NCBI GenBank assembly: GCA_032207245.1
Contig: CM063499.1
Span: 33,422,381 to 33,486,380, forward strand
Length of the DNA: 64,000 nt
Origin: Pardosa pseudoannulata
Taxonomy: Eukaryota > Arthropoda > Arachnida > Araneae > Lycosidae
Direction: 5' to 3'
The notes beneath the pieces are model-generated. The model did no database searches, was not told the DNA's origin, and saw nothing but the letters and a program-made list of their open reading frames with translations. The position numbers and the translations under genes were made by a program. Below are positions 20,516 to 33,115 of this stretch, piece by piece. Each line of letters begins with the position of its first letter. Position 1 is the stretch's first letter.

Positions 20516-21096
20516 CTAATTCGCATAGCGAAGCCTTTACTTGTAATTGTGAATCTGAGGCAAACAGAACGTAATTTTAACGATTTTGCTATTTTTAATT
20601 AATCCTTTATGTTATTGTCTCATATTCAAAATTATGTATTAGGAAATACTTTCTCCTTATCGCATATCTTTTATATTAATAGTCATCAAGTGTTTGTTTA
20701 CATTATAAGTGTTTGTTTACATTATAAATGTATTTTGTGAACTATGACATGTGTAAACTGTTGTTAATACATGTAGATTATTTGTACTACCTAAGTGTTT
20801 AATGAAGACATTACTTGTCATTATAGTAAAACCAAATGTTCATTCAATTCTCATTTGTTATAATAGAGCCTCTTTGATATTTTTCAACCCAGTTATATCA
20901 TGCAACATGTTTCTTACTCCGGATTTAGTAACTTAGTATTAGAAGTATATAATTATTTATATCAAATGCCTGACGTTTTTCTTCTCGTGTTATAGCATAT
21001 AATAGTTATATATATATACATATATATATATATATAATGTAATTAATGTTTGTTTTATCACTTTAAATTATTAATTTTGGTTATTGCATATTGTAG
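20516..21096 (+). other. Intron upstream of HP1 copy A
   Basis: Continues the pre-insertion sequence (CACTAATTCGCATAGCG) found in every unit, and ends with a (TA)n tract at about 21005-21037 and the acceptor CATATTGTAG. A short direct repeat, GTGTTTGTTTACATTATAA, lies near 20690-20730. Confidence 0.6.
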
Positions 21097-21886
21097 ATGA
21101 GCTCCAAAAAGAAGAACTACAGAAAGAAGACGAAGTTACAACTTAAAGAAGAAGAAGAATACGTCGTTGAAAAAATTGTGGATAAAAGAGTTACAACAGA
21201 ATATTACATAAAATGGAAGGGCTACCCAGAGTAAGTAAAAACCAGTTTATTATATGTTTATACCGAATCTTACTATCCCGTCAATAAACCATTTGAATGT
21301 CTTTTCGTAAATATGATTCAGAGTTTGGTTTATTCTTTGCATTATATATTATGTATCTAACTGGTCAAACGATTTACATAAAATAAACTGTAGAGGTTAA
21401 TTTTTTTCTTTTAAATTAGCATTAAACTAGTAATAGTATTTTTACTAACTAGTATTAACTAGTATCTATTATTTTTCCATTTTTACTAGGATTTTTGTCT
21501 TTAGATCAAGGATGTATAACTCTGAGGTACTGACAAATTTATTTTGTAGTGTTTTCAAATATAAAGTTATAGTAGTATTGGGTGTTAAACTATGAATTCT
21601 GAGTAAGTTACGTATCTACTAGTATATAAAGGAATAAGTTATTAATTCATAAAAATCTTAAATGTGCCAGCTGTGTGTGTTTTGGAATTATAGTATTGTA
21701 AGATGCTTTTGTTTTTGTTGAAAGTTTGTAATTTTTCCATATAGGGATAAGAATACATGGGAGCCATTTGAAAATCTGGATTGTCCTAAAAGGATCAAAG
21801 AATTTGAAGATAATAATAAGAAGAAAAAAGAATATAAGAAGAGGAATGGTGTGTCTGAGGAATTGCTTGCTAAAAAGAAAGCTGAA
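21097..21886 (+). pseudogene. HP1/CBX-like copy A: complete chromodomain, chromoshadow exons missing
   Basis: Exon 1 (21097-21230, phase 2 end at GA|GTAAGT) and exon 2 (21745-21886) join in frame: 92 codons. The chromodomain has the aromatic cage of H3K9me readers: Tyr in EEYVVEKIV, Trp in [10 protein letters not shown], and Phe in [11 protein letters not shown], then a Lys/Glu-rich hinge. The N-terminal tail is Lys-rich (SSKKKNYRKKTK). No chromoshadow exon follows, because the unit ends at 22394 in the 150-bp repeats of the next unit. It could be expressed as a chromodomain-only protein, or be spliced into copy B. The first ATG follows a splice acceptor, so the transcript has an upstream exon. 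Confidence 0.85.
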
Positions 21887-22288
21887 GTAATTATTTTATT
21901 TATCCCTTCATATTGATATTTTATTTCGTTCGAATAAAAGTAAAGTTGTGTATCTATTGTAATCATAAAAGTAGTTTTATTACTACACTTATTATTAGCT
22001 CTGGTTATTAACTCTTTTTTTTTCAGTTTTGTTTTTTACAGGCATGATTAATTTTAAATATTTATACAATGATATCAAAGTTTGATATTAAATATAGGTT
22101 TATGTACTGTTAGACTTTGGCACCTGAAGTTATGGTTATATACAAAGATTTTATCATTGTTAGAATTTTTTTTGGTCTTTTATTATAAATATATTATTTT
22201 AAATTAAAAATCCATCAATATAAGAGAAGGTGAATGTCAGACATGCTAACATTCAGACACCTCTGTCAGGAGCAACTCAAGGTTTTAA

Positions 22289-22393
22289 AGGCCCTTCCAC
22301 ACTATGGTCAACTGCAAGCCATTACCGCAGTCTGGAGGGTGGATGTTTTATCAAGCTCGATGGTGGCAGACGATGGCTCCGGAAATGGATTTT
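22289..22393. repeat. Truncated TTAA-flanked element and hybrid junction, unit A
   Basis: The left end of the small inverted-repeat element complete at 27661 is present (TTAA at 22285-22288), but it breaks off after CTCCAAAGAT and continues in the 150-bp repeats. The identical breakpoint occurs in unit C (51975/51976). Confidence 0.8.
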
Positions 22394-23103
22394 CTCCAAA
22401 GATATAGTTTTGAAATTGATATCTTTTATTTTATAGGGTTTATATTGTAATATAGTAATACCGCCTTTTATTGTCGTATGTGCCTTCATGCATTGTGACG
22501 CAAAATAAAATCTTAATATTTTTATAGTTTCTGTAATTATGTTGAGTTAAAAATTAGTTTTAAAATTAATATCTTTTATTTTATAGAGTTTATATTGTAA
22601 TATAATAATACCGCCTTTTATTGTCGTATGTGCCTTCATTCATTGCGACGCAAAATAAAATCTTAATATTTTTATAGTTTCTGTAATTATGTTGAGTTAA
22701 AAATTACTTTTAAAATTGATATCGTTAATTTTATAGGGTTTATATTGTAATATAATAATACCGCCTTTTATTGTCGTATGTGCCTTCATTCATTGTGACG
22801 CAAAATAAAATCTTAATACTTTTATAGTTTCTGTAATTATGTTGAGTTAAAAATTAGTTTTAAAATTGATATCTTTTATTTTATAGGGTTTATATTGTAA
22901 TATATAATAATACCGCCTTTTATTGTCGTATGTGCCTTCATGCATTGTGACGCAAAATAAAATCTTTATATTTTTATAGTTTCTGTAATTATGTTTGAGT
23001 TAAAAATTAGTTTTAAAACTGAGATATCTTTTATTTTATAGGGTTTATATTGTAATATAATAATACCGCCTTTTATTGTCGTATGTTCCTTCATGCATTG
23101 TAC
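22394..23103 (+). repeat. 150-bp tandem repeat, unit 2
   Basis: About 4.7 copies, the first one cut at its 5' side by the hybrid junction. It ends in ATTGTACCCGCGGACGA before the hAT MITE, as in the other units. Confidence 0.93.
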
Positions 23104-23240
23104 CCGCGGACGAATTTGGTTCATCATTATAGCGCCTAACATTGCTCGCAGTGTTGCCAACCATACGATAATTATCGTATATGTACGATAATTTAGGACT
23201 CTGTACGATGAAAAATAATCTCAAAATTATGTGACATAAT

Positions 23241-25101
23241 GAGGAATTTTCACGTTTTCTAATTTAGATTTTAAACGATAGAAGACAAAAAAGTAAGCAG
23301 GACAGTAGCTATTTTTCTTTCATTTGGGGGCCTAATGAGTGATTTCTAATGGGTTTTATAGCGGACTCTTTAACGTCTCTCAAAAACGATACATTTGTTT
23401 TCCCTCTTTCTTTTTCTTCCTCTTCCTCTTTTTCTTTTTTCTCTCATTTTCCTTTTCTTTTCCCCTTTTGCTCTTTTTCTCCGTCGGGTTTGTGACGTCA
23501 TCGTTCATGTCGATACCGAGCGCCTATGCTGTTTGCATGTTAAAAGGCGACTTTTAAATTTGTTTTTGTGTAAAGTATCGCATATAATAGAAATTTTTTT
23601 GTTATGTCTGGCATTAAAAAATCATACTCTAAATATTGTATTGTGCCACTCTGTAAAAATACAACTAATTGCAATGAGAAGATATTTTTTAGCGTCCCGA
23701 AAGACCCACATACACGTAAAACCTGGACAACTGCGATGAAAAGGGATGAGAACTTAAACCCCAAATTATCATATAAATCATCTCTATGGGTTTGTGAAGA
23801 CCATGTTTCAGTAAGTAAATTCTTGATTTAGTTTAAATATTACTAATTTAGAACAATTAAAGTATATAAAAATACATCTATACCTTTAAAAGGATTGTTG
23901 ATTAACCACTGCTATTTAACTTTTAAAACTACTAATTTTCGAGTATTATCACAGAGTTCAAGTACAATAAATATTTTATAAAGCATATAAATATCGAAAA
24001 ACATATAAATATCTAAAGCATATAATTATCTAATAAATAACTCGGGGGAGGGAAAGGTTATGTATTTTCAAGGTATTATAAATATTTTCTTCAGAGATGC
24101 ATACTTTGTGTATTAAATCACAGTGATATTTTTCGATTAAATCTGTGACTAATTTGAAAAAAAGTATAATATTTTTAAAATACTTAATAATAATATTACT
24201 TTAAAAATTAAATTTAATATCAAAACTTTATACGTTTTTTAAAATTAACATTAATATTAAAGGCAATAAAATTGTATTGCTTTTTAAAAAAGTAAAAATA
24301 ATTAAATAAAGCTTTTAAATTTCTTTTCATCATATTTAAAATATCAAAGAATTGGTTTGGTTTCGGTTTGGTTTTGGAGTGCTACGGTCTACTTTTTGCA
24401 ACACGAAGGCTAATGAAACCGGTCTCACAATAAATACCTCCTCTAATTTTTATTTTAATATTACATCCGTCTCTATTTATAAAAAACGATGCCACTACAA
24501 ATGTGTGTATATGATATATGTATATTTATTTGACTTGTTTGTGTTTACAAACAAAAGAGCTGTGTTTAGCATGAATAAACTATTAATACATGTTAAGTAA
24601 AATTGGAAAAAATATGAATGATTTTACATATCTTTGGGTTTTAGTTCCTCGTATTTCTGCTCACATAAAATCCGGGTTTTTTACCAAAGAAAACATTGAC
24701 ATGCTGTTAATTTTCGGGAGGTTGTCTCATTGGCCTTTGGTAAATCCAGGTAGAAGAGACATTTATGACAAATTGAGATAACTAAGCTATCTAGATCGAT
24801 AAAATAAACCTTCAGGTTTAAATAAAAATAAATTTTGATAGCTAGAAAATTTCAGGAACTTGCAAAAACAAAATCGGAAAATAGTGCGCGCTTACAAGCA
24901 ATAAGAAAATATTGGATATTGTGAACGATGACCTCACAACTAATCAAGGAGCATTTTGATGTCACGTGATTTTAGCTTAACTTTAAAATAAAGCTTTAAA
25001 ATTAAGCCAGTTTTTTACATTTTTGAGAATATTTTTGGAACGAGTCTGGAATTATCATAAAAATACTAAGTTGTTCGAATCCCCCACATGTGCAAATTCC
25101 T
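23241..25101 (+). mobile_element. ISL2EU-like DNA transposon with THAP exon, copy 2
   Basis: Inserted in the hAT MITE; the empty site is at 13266-13275 (GACATAATTCTG). The left end is identical to copy 1. The last base of the right end is changed, with AT/AAT duplicated. Differences to copy 1 include a pyrimidine-rich insertion near 23394-23475, small indels, and a TGA in the antisense exon. The 3' SINE tail is also present (24352-24430). Confidence 0.7.
23604..23810 (+). CDS. THAP-domain first exon, copy 2
   Basis: 69 codons to a GTAAGT donor. All Cys/His ligands (CIVPLC, VCEDH) are kept; the last motif is CEDHVS instead of CEDHFS, and a few middle residues differ from copy 1 (KTWTTAMKRDENL). 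As in copy 1, no catalytic exon is found downstream. Confidence 0.75.
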
Positions 25102-25250
25102 AATTCTGAAAAACTGTATTAATTTTCTGATTTCTACGATAAACCAACAGTAAACTAATGCAATTAAAAAAACAGGTAATTTAACTGTATCTCTATACAG
25201 AGCAACAACAAAAAATTTATTTATATATATATATATATTTATATATTATA

Positions 25251-25288
<38 letters not shown>

Positions 25289-25647
25289 ATAAATGTAGAG
25301 TCATCATAAATATTCAATTATGAATTTTTTATACATGATCTTTACTGATAAAACTTCTAAACAGTAGTTTTTATCTACAACATTTATAATGGTAGAGGGG
25401 TATTTTTAAATTACAAATTTACATAATGGTAAATAATAAAAATTCTGCCATTTCTGTATTTTTTCACAATTTTAAAAATCTATTTTAATTAAGATTAATT
25501 TAATTAAAAATATATCTTTTAAGCGCCCTCTATTAACACTATTTTTAACTAATTAAAAAATGTACGATAATTTATAAGCCAATGCCATAATTTTAGGACC
25601 TAGAATTCATAATTTTGCCTGTGTAGATTGGCAACACTGATTGCTCG

Positions 25648-25742
25648 TGCGGATGTTAGGATCAGCGAAGCAGTGATCCTGTGTTTTTTCAGATTTCGTG
25701 TTTATTGATTATTCTGTTATTTTTTATTAATTGTAATCAAAA
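25648..25742 (+). promoter_or_regulatory. Candidate 5' noncoding exon of HP1 unit B
   Basis: Counterpart of 13805-13901, ending at GTAAGT (25743) and followed by the unit intron without the gypsy element. Confidence 0.35.
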
Positions 25743-26286
25743 GTAAGTTTTAATATATTTAGTGTTTTACATGTTTTTACCTGAATTTTTTACATTTATA
25801 GATATAGAACTTGTATCACTAAATCGCATAGCGAAGCCTTTACTTGTAATTGTGAATCTGAGGCAAACAGAACATAATTTTAACCATTTTGCAATTTTTA
25901 ATTAATCCTTTATGTTATTGTCTCATATTCAAAATTATGTATTAGGAAATACTTTCTCCGTATCGCATATATTTTATATTAATAGTCATCAAGTTTTTGT
26001 TTATAATGTATTTTGTGAACTATGACATGTGTAATCTGTTGTTAATACATGTAGATTATTTGTACTACCTAAGTGTTTAATGAAGACATTACTTGTCATT
26101 ATAGTAAAACCAAATGTTCATTCAATTCTCATTTGTTATAATAGAGCCTCTTTGATATTTTTCAACCCAATAATTATATCATGCAACACGTTTCTTACTC
26201 CGGATTTAGTAACTTAGTATTAGAAGTATATAATTATTTATATCAAATGCCTGACGTTTTTCTTCTCGTGTTATAGCATATAATAG

Positions 26287-26389
<103 letters not shown>

Positions 26390-27660
26390 ATGTAATTAAT
26401 GTTTGTTTTATCACTTTAAATTATTAATTTTGGTTATTGCATATTGTAGATGAGCTCCAAAAAGAAGAACTACAGAAAGAAGACGAAGTTACAACTTAAA
26501 GAAGAAGAAGAATACGTCGTTGAAAAAATTGTGGATAAAAGAGTTACAACAGAATATTACATAAAATGGAAGGGCTACCCAGAGTAAGTAAAAACCAGTT
26601 TATTATATGTTTATACCGAATCTTACTATCCCGTCAATAAACCATTTGAATGTCTTTTCGTAAATATGATTCAGAGTTTGGTTTATTCTTTGCATTATAT
26701 ATTATGTATCTAACTGCTCAAACGATTTACATAAAATTAACTGTAGAGGTTAATTTTTTTCTTTTAAATTAGCATTAAACTAGTAATAGTATTTTTACTA
26801 ACTAGTATTAACTAGTATCTATTATTTTTCCATTTTTACTAGGATTTTTGTCTTTAGATCAAGGATGTATAACTCTGAGGTACTGACAAATTTATTTTGT
26901 AGTGTTTTCAAATATAAAGTTATAGTAGTATTGGGTGTTAAACTATGAATTCTGAGTAAGTTACGTATCTACTAGTATATAAAGGAATAAGTTATTAATT
27001 CATAAAAATCTTAAATGTGCCAGCTGTGTGTGTTTTGGAATTATAGTATTGTAAGATGCTTTTGTTTTTGTTGAAAGTTTGTAATTTTTCCATATAGGGA
27101 TAAGAATACATGGGAGCCATTTGAAAATCTGGATTGTCCTAAAATGATCAAAGAATTTGAAGATAATTATAAGAAGAAAAAAGAGGATAAAGAAGAAGAG
27201 AATGATGAAGATAGTGTGTCTGAGGAATTGCCTGCTAAAAAGAAAGCTGAAGTACTTATTTTATTTATCCCTTCATATTGATATTTTATTTCGTTCGAAT
27301 AATAGTAAAGTTGTGTATCTATTATAATCATAAAAGTAGTTTTATTACTACACTTATTATTAACTCTGGTTATTAACTCTTTTTTTTCAGTTTTGTTTTG
27401 TACAGGCATGATTAATTTTAAATATTTATACAATGATATCAAAGTTTGATATTAAATATAGGTTATGCTTTATGTACTGTTAGACTTTGGCACCTGAAGT
27501 TATGGTTATATACAAGGATTTTATCATTGTTAGAATTTGTTTTTTGGTCTTTTATTATAAATATATTATTTTAAATTAAAAATCCATCAATATAAGAGGA
27601 GGTGAATGTCAGACATGCTAACATTCAGGCACCTCTGTCAGGAGCAACTCAAGGTTTTAA

Positions 27661-27934
27661 AGGCCCTTCCACACTATGGTCAACTGCAAGCCATTACCCC
27701 AGTCTGGAGGGGGTATGTTTTATCAAGCTCGATGGTGGCAGACGATGGCTCCGGAAATGGATTTTCTCCAAAGATCAAAGGCAACCAGATGCGCAACTAA
27801 AGTGCGCAGTATACCCTATTGATGAATCCATGCACTCGACTCATTTAGTGGCCCAGTGTGTGGATGCAACCCATGAACCATTGAAGGACACAATCAGGAA
27901 ATGGTGAACAATTGGCCATAGTGTGGAGACTCCC
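27661..27934. mobile_element. Small TTAA-flanked inverted-repeat element in HP1 intron 2
   Basis: 274 bp between two TTAA (27657-27660, 27935-27938). The inner ends are inverted copies: CCTTCCACACTATGG on the left and CCATAGTGTGGAGACTCCC on the right. TTAA targets are used by piggyBac and Kolobok elements; family unknown. An open frame of about 100 codons crosses it, but no family is recognised, and the other copies do not conserve one. Confidence 0.5.
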
Positions 27935-28324
27935 TTAAAATTTAACATGTTACGCAAAATTGTATGCATAAGCATGTCTGAAAGTATTGTAAAATTATAT
28001 TGTACACTGTTTTGCAAAATGAAACAAATTTTTATGTGCCAAATATGTTTGGTTCATAGTTTTAGCTGGTGTTAGTACAGTAAATTTTTACAAAATATTG
28101 ATTTTGCAGGATGATTGTCCCCGTGGAATTGGCTAGACTTTTGGAGCCAGAGAAAATTCTTGGTTCCATTGAGATAAGTGGTGAATTGATGTTTTTAATT
28201 AAATGGTAATTATACTCCATATATCTTCTTAATGTTAAATTATTTTCTTAATTATGTGAATTTTTGTTACTGCAAGTTTCATATTGAATGCATATTTAAA
28301 AACTATAAATTCTACTTGCCTACC

Positions 28325-28488
28325 GCCGAATGGTTTGGGTGCTAGCCTTCGGAACCGGAGTTCGTGGGTTCAAATCCTACTATGGCATGGATGTTCGTAG
28401 CCGTTCGGAATCGGCTTTAAACAGTAGGTCCCGGTCTCATTAGCCCTCGTGTTACAAAAAGTAAATCGTAGTGCTCCCAAACCAAACC
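28325..28488 (+). repeat. tRNA-derived SINE with 14-bp target duplication, unit B
   Basis: The head GCCGAATGGTTTGGGTGCTAG resembles a tRNA A-box region and GGGTTCAAATCC is a B box. The tail has GTGCTCCCAAACCAAACC. It is flanked by perfect TCTACTTGCCTACC (28311-28324, 28489-28502), the mark of LINE-driven retroposition. It lies in HP1 intron 3. Confidence 0.9.
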
Positions 28489-28502
28489 ATCTACTTGCCT
28501 AC

Positions 28503-29598
28503 CATGTAAAGTTATGCTCATTTCTCCTTAGGAATTGTTAAGAAGTCTTTAAAAATAATAAGCTTAAAAGATCTGCTATAATTCAACATGAAAGCTATTC
28601 CAATGTATCTTTAAAGAAACATTAAGTCAGTTTTAAGACTAAACTAAGCAAATGTTTTTAGAAAATGACACTTTTTGATTATAATTACAATAAATGGAAA
28701 CAAACTATGGAATTATTTGATGTTCAGATTCTACACACTTGTTATCTTTGAATTCAATTTTCATGAATTTTATTTTTACAGAAGTGAGGTTTTTTATACT
28801 GTTATGATTCTGATTTTTCCTTATCTGTAATTGGAAATTGATTTATCAGCAAAGAGAAACAATAAATTTTTATATGAAGATAATCTTGTTTTAAAGAAAG
28901 AATAATATAAAGCTTTAAAAATCATGTGGGAAAACTAAGCAAGCATTACTTAAAACTAATCAACCTGGCAATCTTTAGTATGATTGTTTGCCAGAGCCTT
29001 AGGTTGGCAAGGATTGGTTTTTTTGTGGTCAGATAAAACATTGATTACACTGAAGAAACATAATAGATGATATTTCAGTATTTTAGTGAACAAAGGTACA
29101 TTTAATAAATACAATTGAACTTAATTATATTTAATATGAAATAAACCTTCTTTAGTGTCAAAATATTATGTTATTTGGTTATACAAATATCTGAATCAGC
29201 AAAGGGAAAAAGATGCAGTATATGCCTTACTAAAAATTAGAAATTTACCCCTTTCCCTTCAAATTAAATTTTAAAAGTATGTGACTTAATGTGGGAAGAG
29301 GGAAATTTAATAGAAATAGTCTTTTATGGCCTTATGGAAAAGATTACTTTAAAGATATTTCTTCATATTTGTTGCTATGACAAATTTATTTATTAATGAG
29401 ATTGTGTGTGGGAGCAGCAGAGAAAGGTTATTTTCAAACCTGAATTACATTGGTTTTCTGTCCATTTTATTCTTGAAAATATTTTGTAGTACTTATGAAT
29501 GATTTGGCACTGATATTAAAATTTATAATTATACTCTAATTTATATCTCTTAGATCTGTATATAAAGGTTTTACTAAATATAATTCTTTGTATTTCAG
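28503..29598 (+). other. HP1 copy B intron 3, remainder
   Basis: No gene seen. It is closely similar to 55782-56879 of copy D with scattered substitutions. Confidence 0.7.
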
Positions 29599-29743
29599 GA
29601 AAGGATCAGATGAGGCAGACCTAGTTCCAGCAAGAATTGCCAATGAAAAATACCCTCAGATGGTCATTAAGTTCTATGAAGAACGTTTGGTTTTTCCCTC
29701 TAGTGGACCTGAAGAGTCTGAGAAAGAAGCTAAGTCTGGTTGA

Positions 29744-30407
29744 TGTTACTTAAATATGTGGACTTTTCATTGTTGCAATCCATATATCACTGTATATATT
29801 TCCATTATTGTTTTTTGTCTTTTTAATGTACATTGAATATATCTGGTGTTATACATCAGGTTGAATGAGTCAATGGTGTCAAATATTTACGAAGGTGTAG
29901 ATTTTTTTTTCTTTTTTTAAAGAATCTTGTATAACTTTTTAAATCTGTAATTAATTAAATCTTATTAAAATCTGAGGTTTCTTAATTAATGCTTCAATGT
30001 TTTATTGATAAACTGTGCGAGTACCAGAGGTTTAAAAGTATTTACAACTATTCTTTGGGATCAATAACATTTTGCAAACTTTGAGCGATTCTGCTCTTAT
30101 ATACTGAATGAATTTTAATAACTATGGTATAAACATGTTCGTCTTTAATACATCTACACGCTGATATGCATTGTTCCATGTTTCTGAAGAAAGTATTTTG
30201 GACAGTTTTGGTTTTGTAAGTTTTTTTATTTGTGCTTATGAAGTGTATTTGCACTAATATAGCTGTTGTTTATGTCTGGAGATTACTTAAATTAAATAAA
30301 GGTTTTCAGCAATTTTACAGAGAATTAAGATGTGAAGGGGAGCTATGGAATTCCTTTTGTGTGTACATGGTGTGACCATTCCAGAATAATTCATTTCTGT
30401 CTGAATA
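29744..30407 (+). promoter_or_regulatory. HP1 copy B 3' UTR and downstream region
   Basis: AT-rich, without coding frames. Several candidate poly(A) signals, the clearest AATAAA at 30295-30300. The same region follows copy D (57025 on). Confidence 0.5.
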
Positions 30408-31079
30408 CAGTGGTGCATGAAAATAGTTAGGCACCTCAATTGATTTTTTTTATCAATTCTCACAAATAAATGAAATTAAATATAAAAACATTTGTGTTTT
30501 GAAATGCTCATTTAATGTACTTTTGATATTAAATATGCTTTAAAAGATAATAATTTTAATAAAGAACATCTTATGGTGACAGAGTAAAATAGTCTCCATA
30601 ATTCGTTTGCTCGAGTACTTAAACAGTTGACATGAACTTTCAGCAGAATTTATGGAATATCTGTTAATCTAAAATTAATTTGATCTAAAGAAAATGCACA
30701 TTTGGCAAGAGAAAAAACATTTTTGCTTGTGAAAGTAACATTACTTTCATTTTGCAAAGTGTGAAAGAATCTTTAGTTTGCCGATGAATGTAAGTTTAAT
30801 ATATGGTTTGGGTGAACAAGTGCTAGTGTGGATAAACCCAGAAAAAGAATTTGGAAACAAAACTTGGTACCAATAGTTAAAACAAGGAGGAGGAGAATCT
30901 GGCAGTTTGAAGTAATATACACGGTTTCCGCGCACCTGGAAAGTCGGGGAAAATCATGATTTAGAAAATGGATTAATTTTGTCATGATTTTCTAAGTAAA
31001 ATGACTAAAAGTCATGGATCCGCTGAGCTACCAATTAAGAAAGATCAAGAGAATTTCCTTTCTGAACGGAAGCGGCTGC
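30408..31079. other. Possible Tc1-like terminal fragment and unassigned DNA
   Basis: TACAGTGGTGCATGAAAATA followed by GTTAGGCACC (from about 30406) looks like a Tc1/mariner terminal repeat; no partner end is found. The rest has no gene. Unit D lacks about 140 bp of this stretch (around 57950). Confidence 0.35.
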
Positions 31080-33115
31080 ATACTTCACCCTTTTGTCCAT
31101 AACGCAGGACTACCATTCATCTATTGTTTAGCCGTTTTTGAGCTAGGGTTACTTCTTGAGCTGTCTCGATTATAAGCCTTTTCCACTCCTGTTCTTTATA
31201 TTTTATTTTGAAATTTAATATAGTTCTTCTCCTAGCATTTAGTTTCTTATTGGCTCTCTACTCGGTAGTGGTGTTGTTTTTAGTGATTTATCACTGTTTT
31301 ATCGTCAAATTGCTTATTGTCATTTGCTCTAATGCCTTGTCTTGTGTATTGGTCGTTTATCCCTTGTCTTGTGTATAAGCCTATTTTGTCCTCTTTAGTA
31401 TTAGCCGTTTATTCCTTATCTCGAGTATAAGCCTTTTTTGTCTACTACTGTTCTTCATACACTCGCAGTCTCAAGTTTTACATTTATTGTGCTTATTGCC
31501 GTTAGCTCTTCTGTCTTGTCTCGAGTATTAGCCGTTTTTGAGCTAGGGCCACAGCATGTGCTGTCTCGAATATAAGCCTTTTCCACTCCTGTTCTCTGTA
31601 TTTTAATTTGAAGTTTAATATAGTTCTTCCCCTAGCATTTAGTTTCTTTTTGGCTCTCTACTCGGTAGTGGTCATGTTTTTAGTGATTTATCACTGTGTT
31701 TTTTCGTCAATTGCTTATTGTCATTTGCTCTAATGCCTTGTCTCGTGTATTGGTCGTTTATCAATTGTCTTGTGTATAAGCCTATTTTGTCCACTTCAGC
31801 TCTTCGTTTTTTTTGTTTTTTTTTTCGCAGTTTTTTGTTTTATTGTTTTTTTTTTCTACTCATATTTCTCTCTTTAGTCTCCGTATGTCACTCAGAGCGT
31901 GGTCCTGGAGTTCACTTTTTTCTCACCAAGCATGGAGGTTCTCACCCATACACCTACTAATACCCATCAAATTAACAACTAACCCGACTAACCCCTCATT
32001 CGTTCATAACTAACTTTAAAAAAAAAAACTAACACACTAACGACTAACTCCCTTCACCCTCCCTCTGCTAACTCGCAGTCGGGTCTATTACTGTCCTCAG
32101 CCTCGTAACCTCTCCGTGGGCTAATTCTTATGATCATATCAATCACTTATTATATTACTCTGTCTTTTTATTGTTTTTATGCTTTTAGTGTATTTTGCTT
32201 TTATCTAATTTGTAATTACTTGATTTCTAACTATGACAACACGCACAACTAATAAACAACGCTCAACTCGGCGGGTTGCGTTGGATGATGAGTCCAGTAA
32301 CCCCCCATAACTGACACTGACACGACCAGTGCCACCGTCGAAGAGATATCAACCGCAGAACAACCACAAGAATCTACAAAAAAGGACTCAATTACGCAGA
32401 CGTCTCAGCTAGTTGACAACCCCATGGATGCTCTCGATTATATAGAGACTAGCAGCAAAGGCATGCTTCCCTGGAGGCCTAACTGCGGAAGAAGGATACT
32501 TGATGTCCCGAGCTACAAATCAACTAAGAATGTTCTTTAAAGAAACACTCATGGCACTGGCCAATAACACCTTACAACACACACAACAGCCACAACAAGG
32601 AAACTAAACAAAAATCATGCAGGCATACGCTAACGTTACTAAGTCCACATAAAGAACAATAATCCTCAAACCCGTAGATGAGAAACACACTGACGAACTC
32701 AAAAACAACTTGCAAAAGGTACACGTACCTGATACTACAGCAGTTCAAAAAGTCTACCACCAAAAAAATGGAAACATTACCATCACAGCAAAAGACAAAC
32801 ATGCTGCAACTCAAGTCATCAATGCACTAAACACTACTCAGTCCATCACAAAGATAGCTGAAGTTACCACGCCAGTCATAAGGATGGAAAAGATCTTCAT
32901 CCATCACGTACCCAAACAAGTGACAAAACAACAATTAGCACACGCACTCGAGGACGCATTTGGTCTCTCGATTAACACAGACACCACCTTGCTGCCATAC
33001 AAGACAAACTCAGAACACACCCAGCACTGGTGAGTATTGGTGCCGGCACGCCTGGTGAACACTATCGTAGAAACGCGCAGGATTACCCTCTCGTTCAAGA
33101 CGTGCCCAATAGTAA
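31080..33115 (+). mobile_element. Jockey-like LINE 5' fragment, unit B, cut by satellite
   Basis: A long 5' UTR-like region is followed by an ORF1 that starts at ATG 32233 (TTRTTNKQRSTRRVALDDE) and soon meets a stop. A later open part from about 32710 has a central RNA-binding-like domain (VQKVYHQKNGNITITAKDK, EKIFIHHVPK). The copy ends at 33110, where 221-bp satellite begins. A 400-bp segment is repeated in tandem in the 5' region (31131-31530, 31531-~31800 partial). No endonuclease or RT is present. Confidence 0.65.

Larger units (their letters stand above)
23159..25639. mobile_element. hAT-type MITE, unit 2, split by ISL2EU-like copy 2
   Basis: Same ends and the same ATTGCTCG duplication (23151-23158, 25640-25647) as the copy at 13178. 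The MITE is interrupted at 23241-25101. Its shared target duplication shows that it was copied with the unit, not inserted again. Confidence 0.88.
26450..29743 (+). pseudogene. HP1/CBX-like copy B: full exon set, one-base insertion in chromoshadow exon
   Basis: Four coding exons: 26450-26583, 27098-27251, 28110-28205, 29599-29743, all with GT..AG borders and matching phases. Exons 1-2 give an intact chromodomain ([29 protein letters not shown]) and an acidic hinge. Exon 3 encodes the start of a chromoshadow domain ([23 protein letters not shown]), but is 96 nt instead of 95: an extra base near 28125-28132 puts a TAG in frame. Exon 4 completes the domain ([22 protein letters not shown]) and a Glu/Ser tail. 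HP1 proteins bind H3K9me2/3 and dimerise through the chromoshadow domain; this copy would lose dimerisation unless the insertion is an error. Confidence 0.88.

Noticed and set aside
21097..21886. HP1 chromodomains as part of a gypsy chromovirus or Polinton integrase
   Set aside because: They have spliceosomal introns, an HP1 hinge and chromoshadow exons, and opposite orientation to the gypsy ORFs, whose integrase has no chromodomain.
27602..27907. About 100-codon frame (also 54881-55186) as an HP1 middle exon
   Set aside because: It lies in the TTAA-flanked element, is not conserved in A and C, and HP1 exon 2 already joins exon 3 in phase without it.
30048..30254. Antisense frame conserved in both blocks (57328-57534)
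   Set aside because: Conservation follows from the recent block duplication; composition and position fit the 3' UTR of HP1.
31718..32013. Phe-rich open frames (also 58455-58747 and 23339-23739)
   Set aside because: Poly-T/pyrimidine tracts in the LINE 5' region and in ISL2EU-like copy 2; low complexity, no family.
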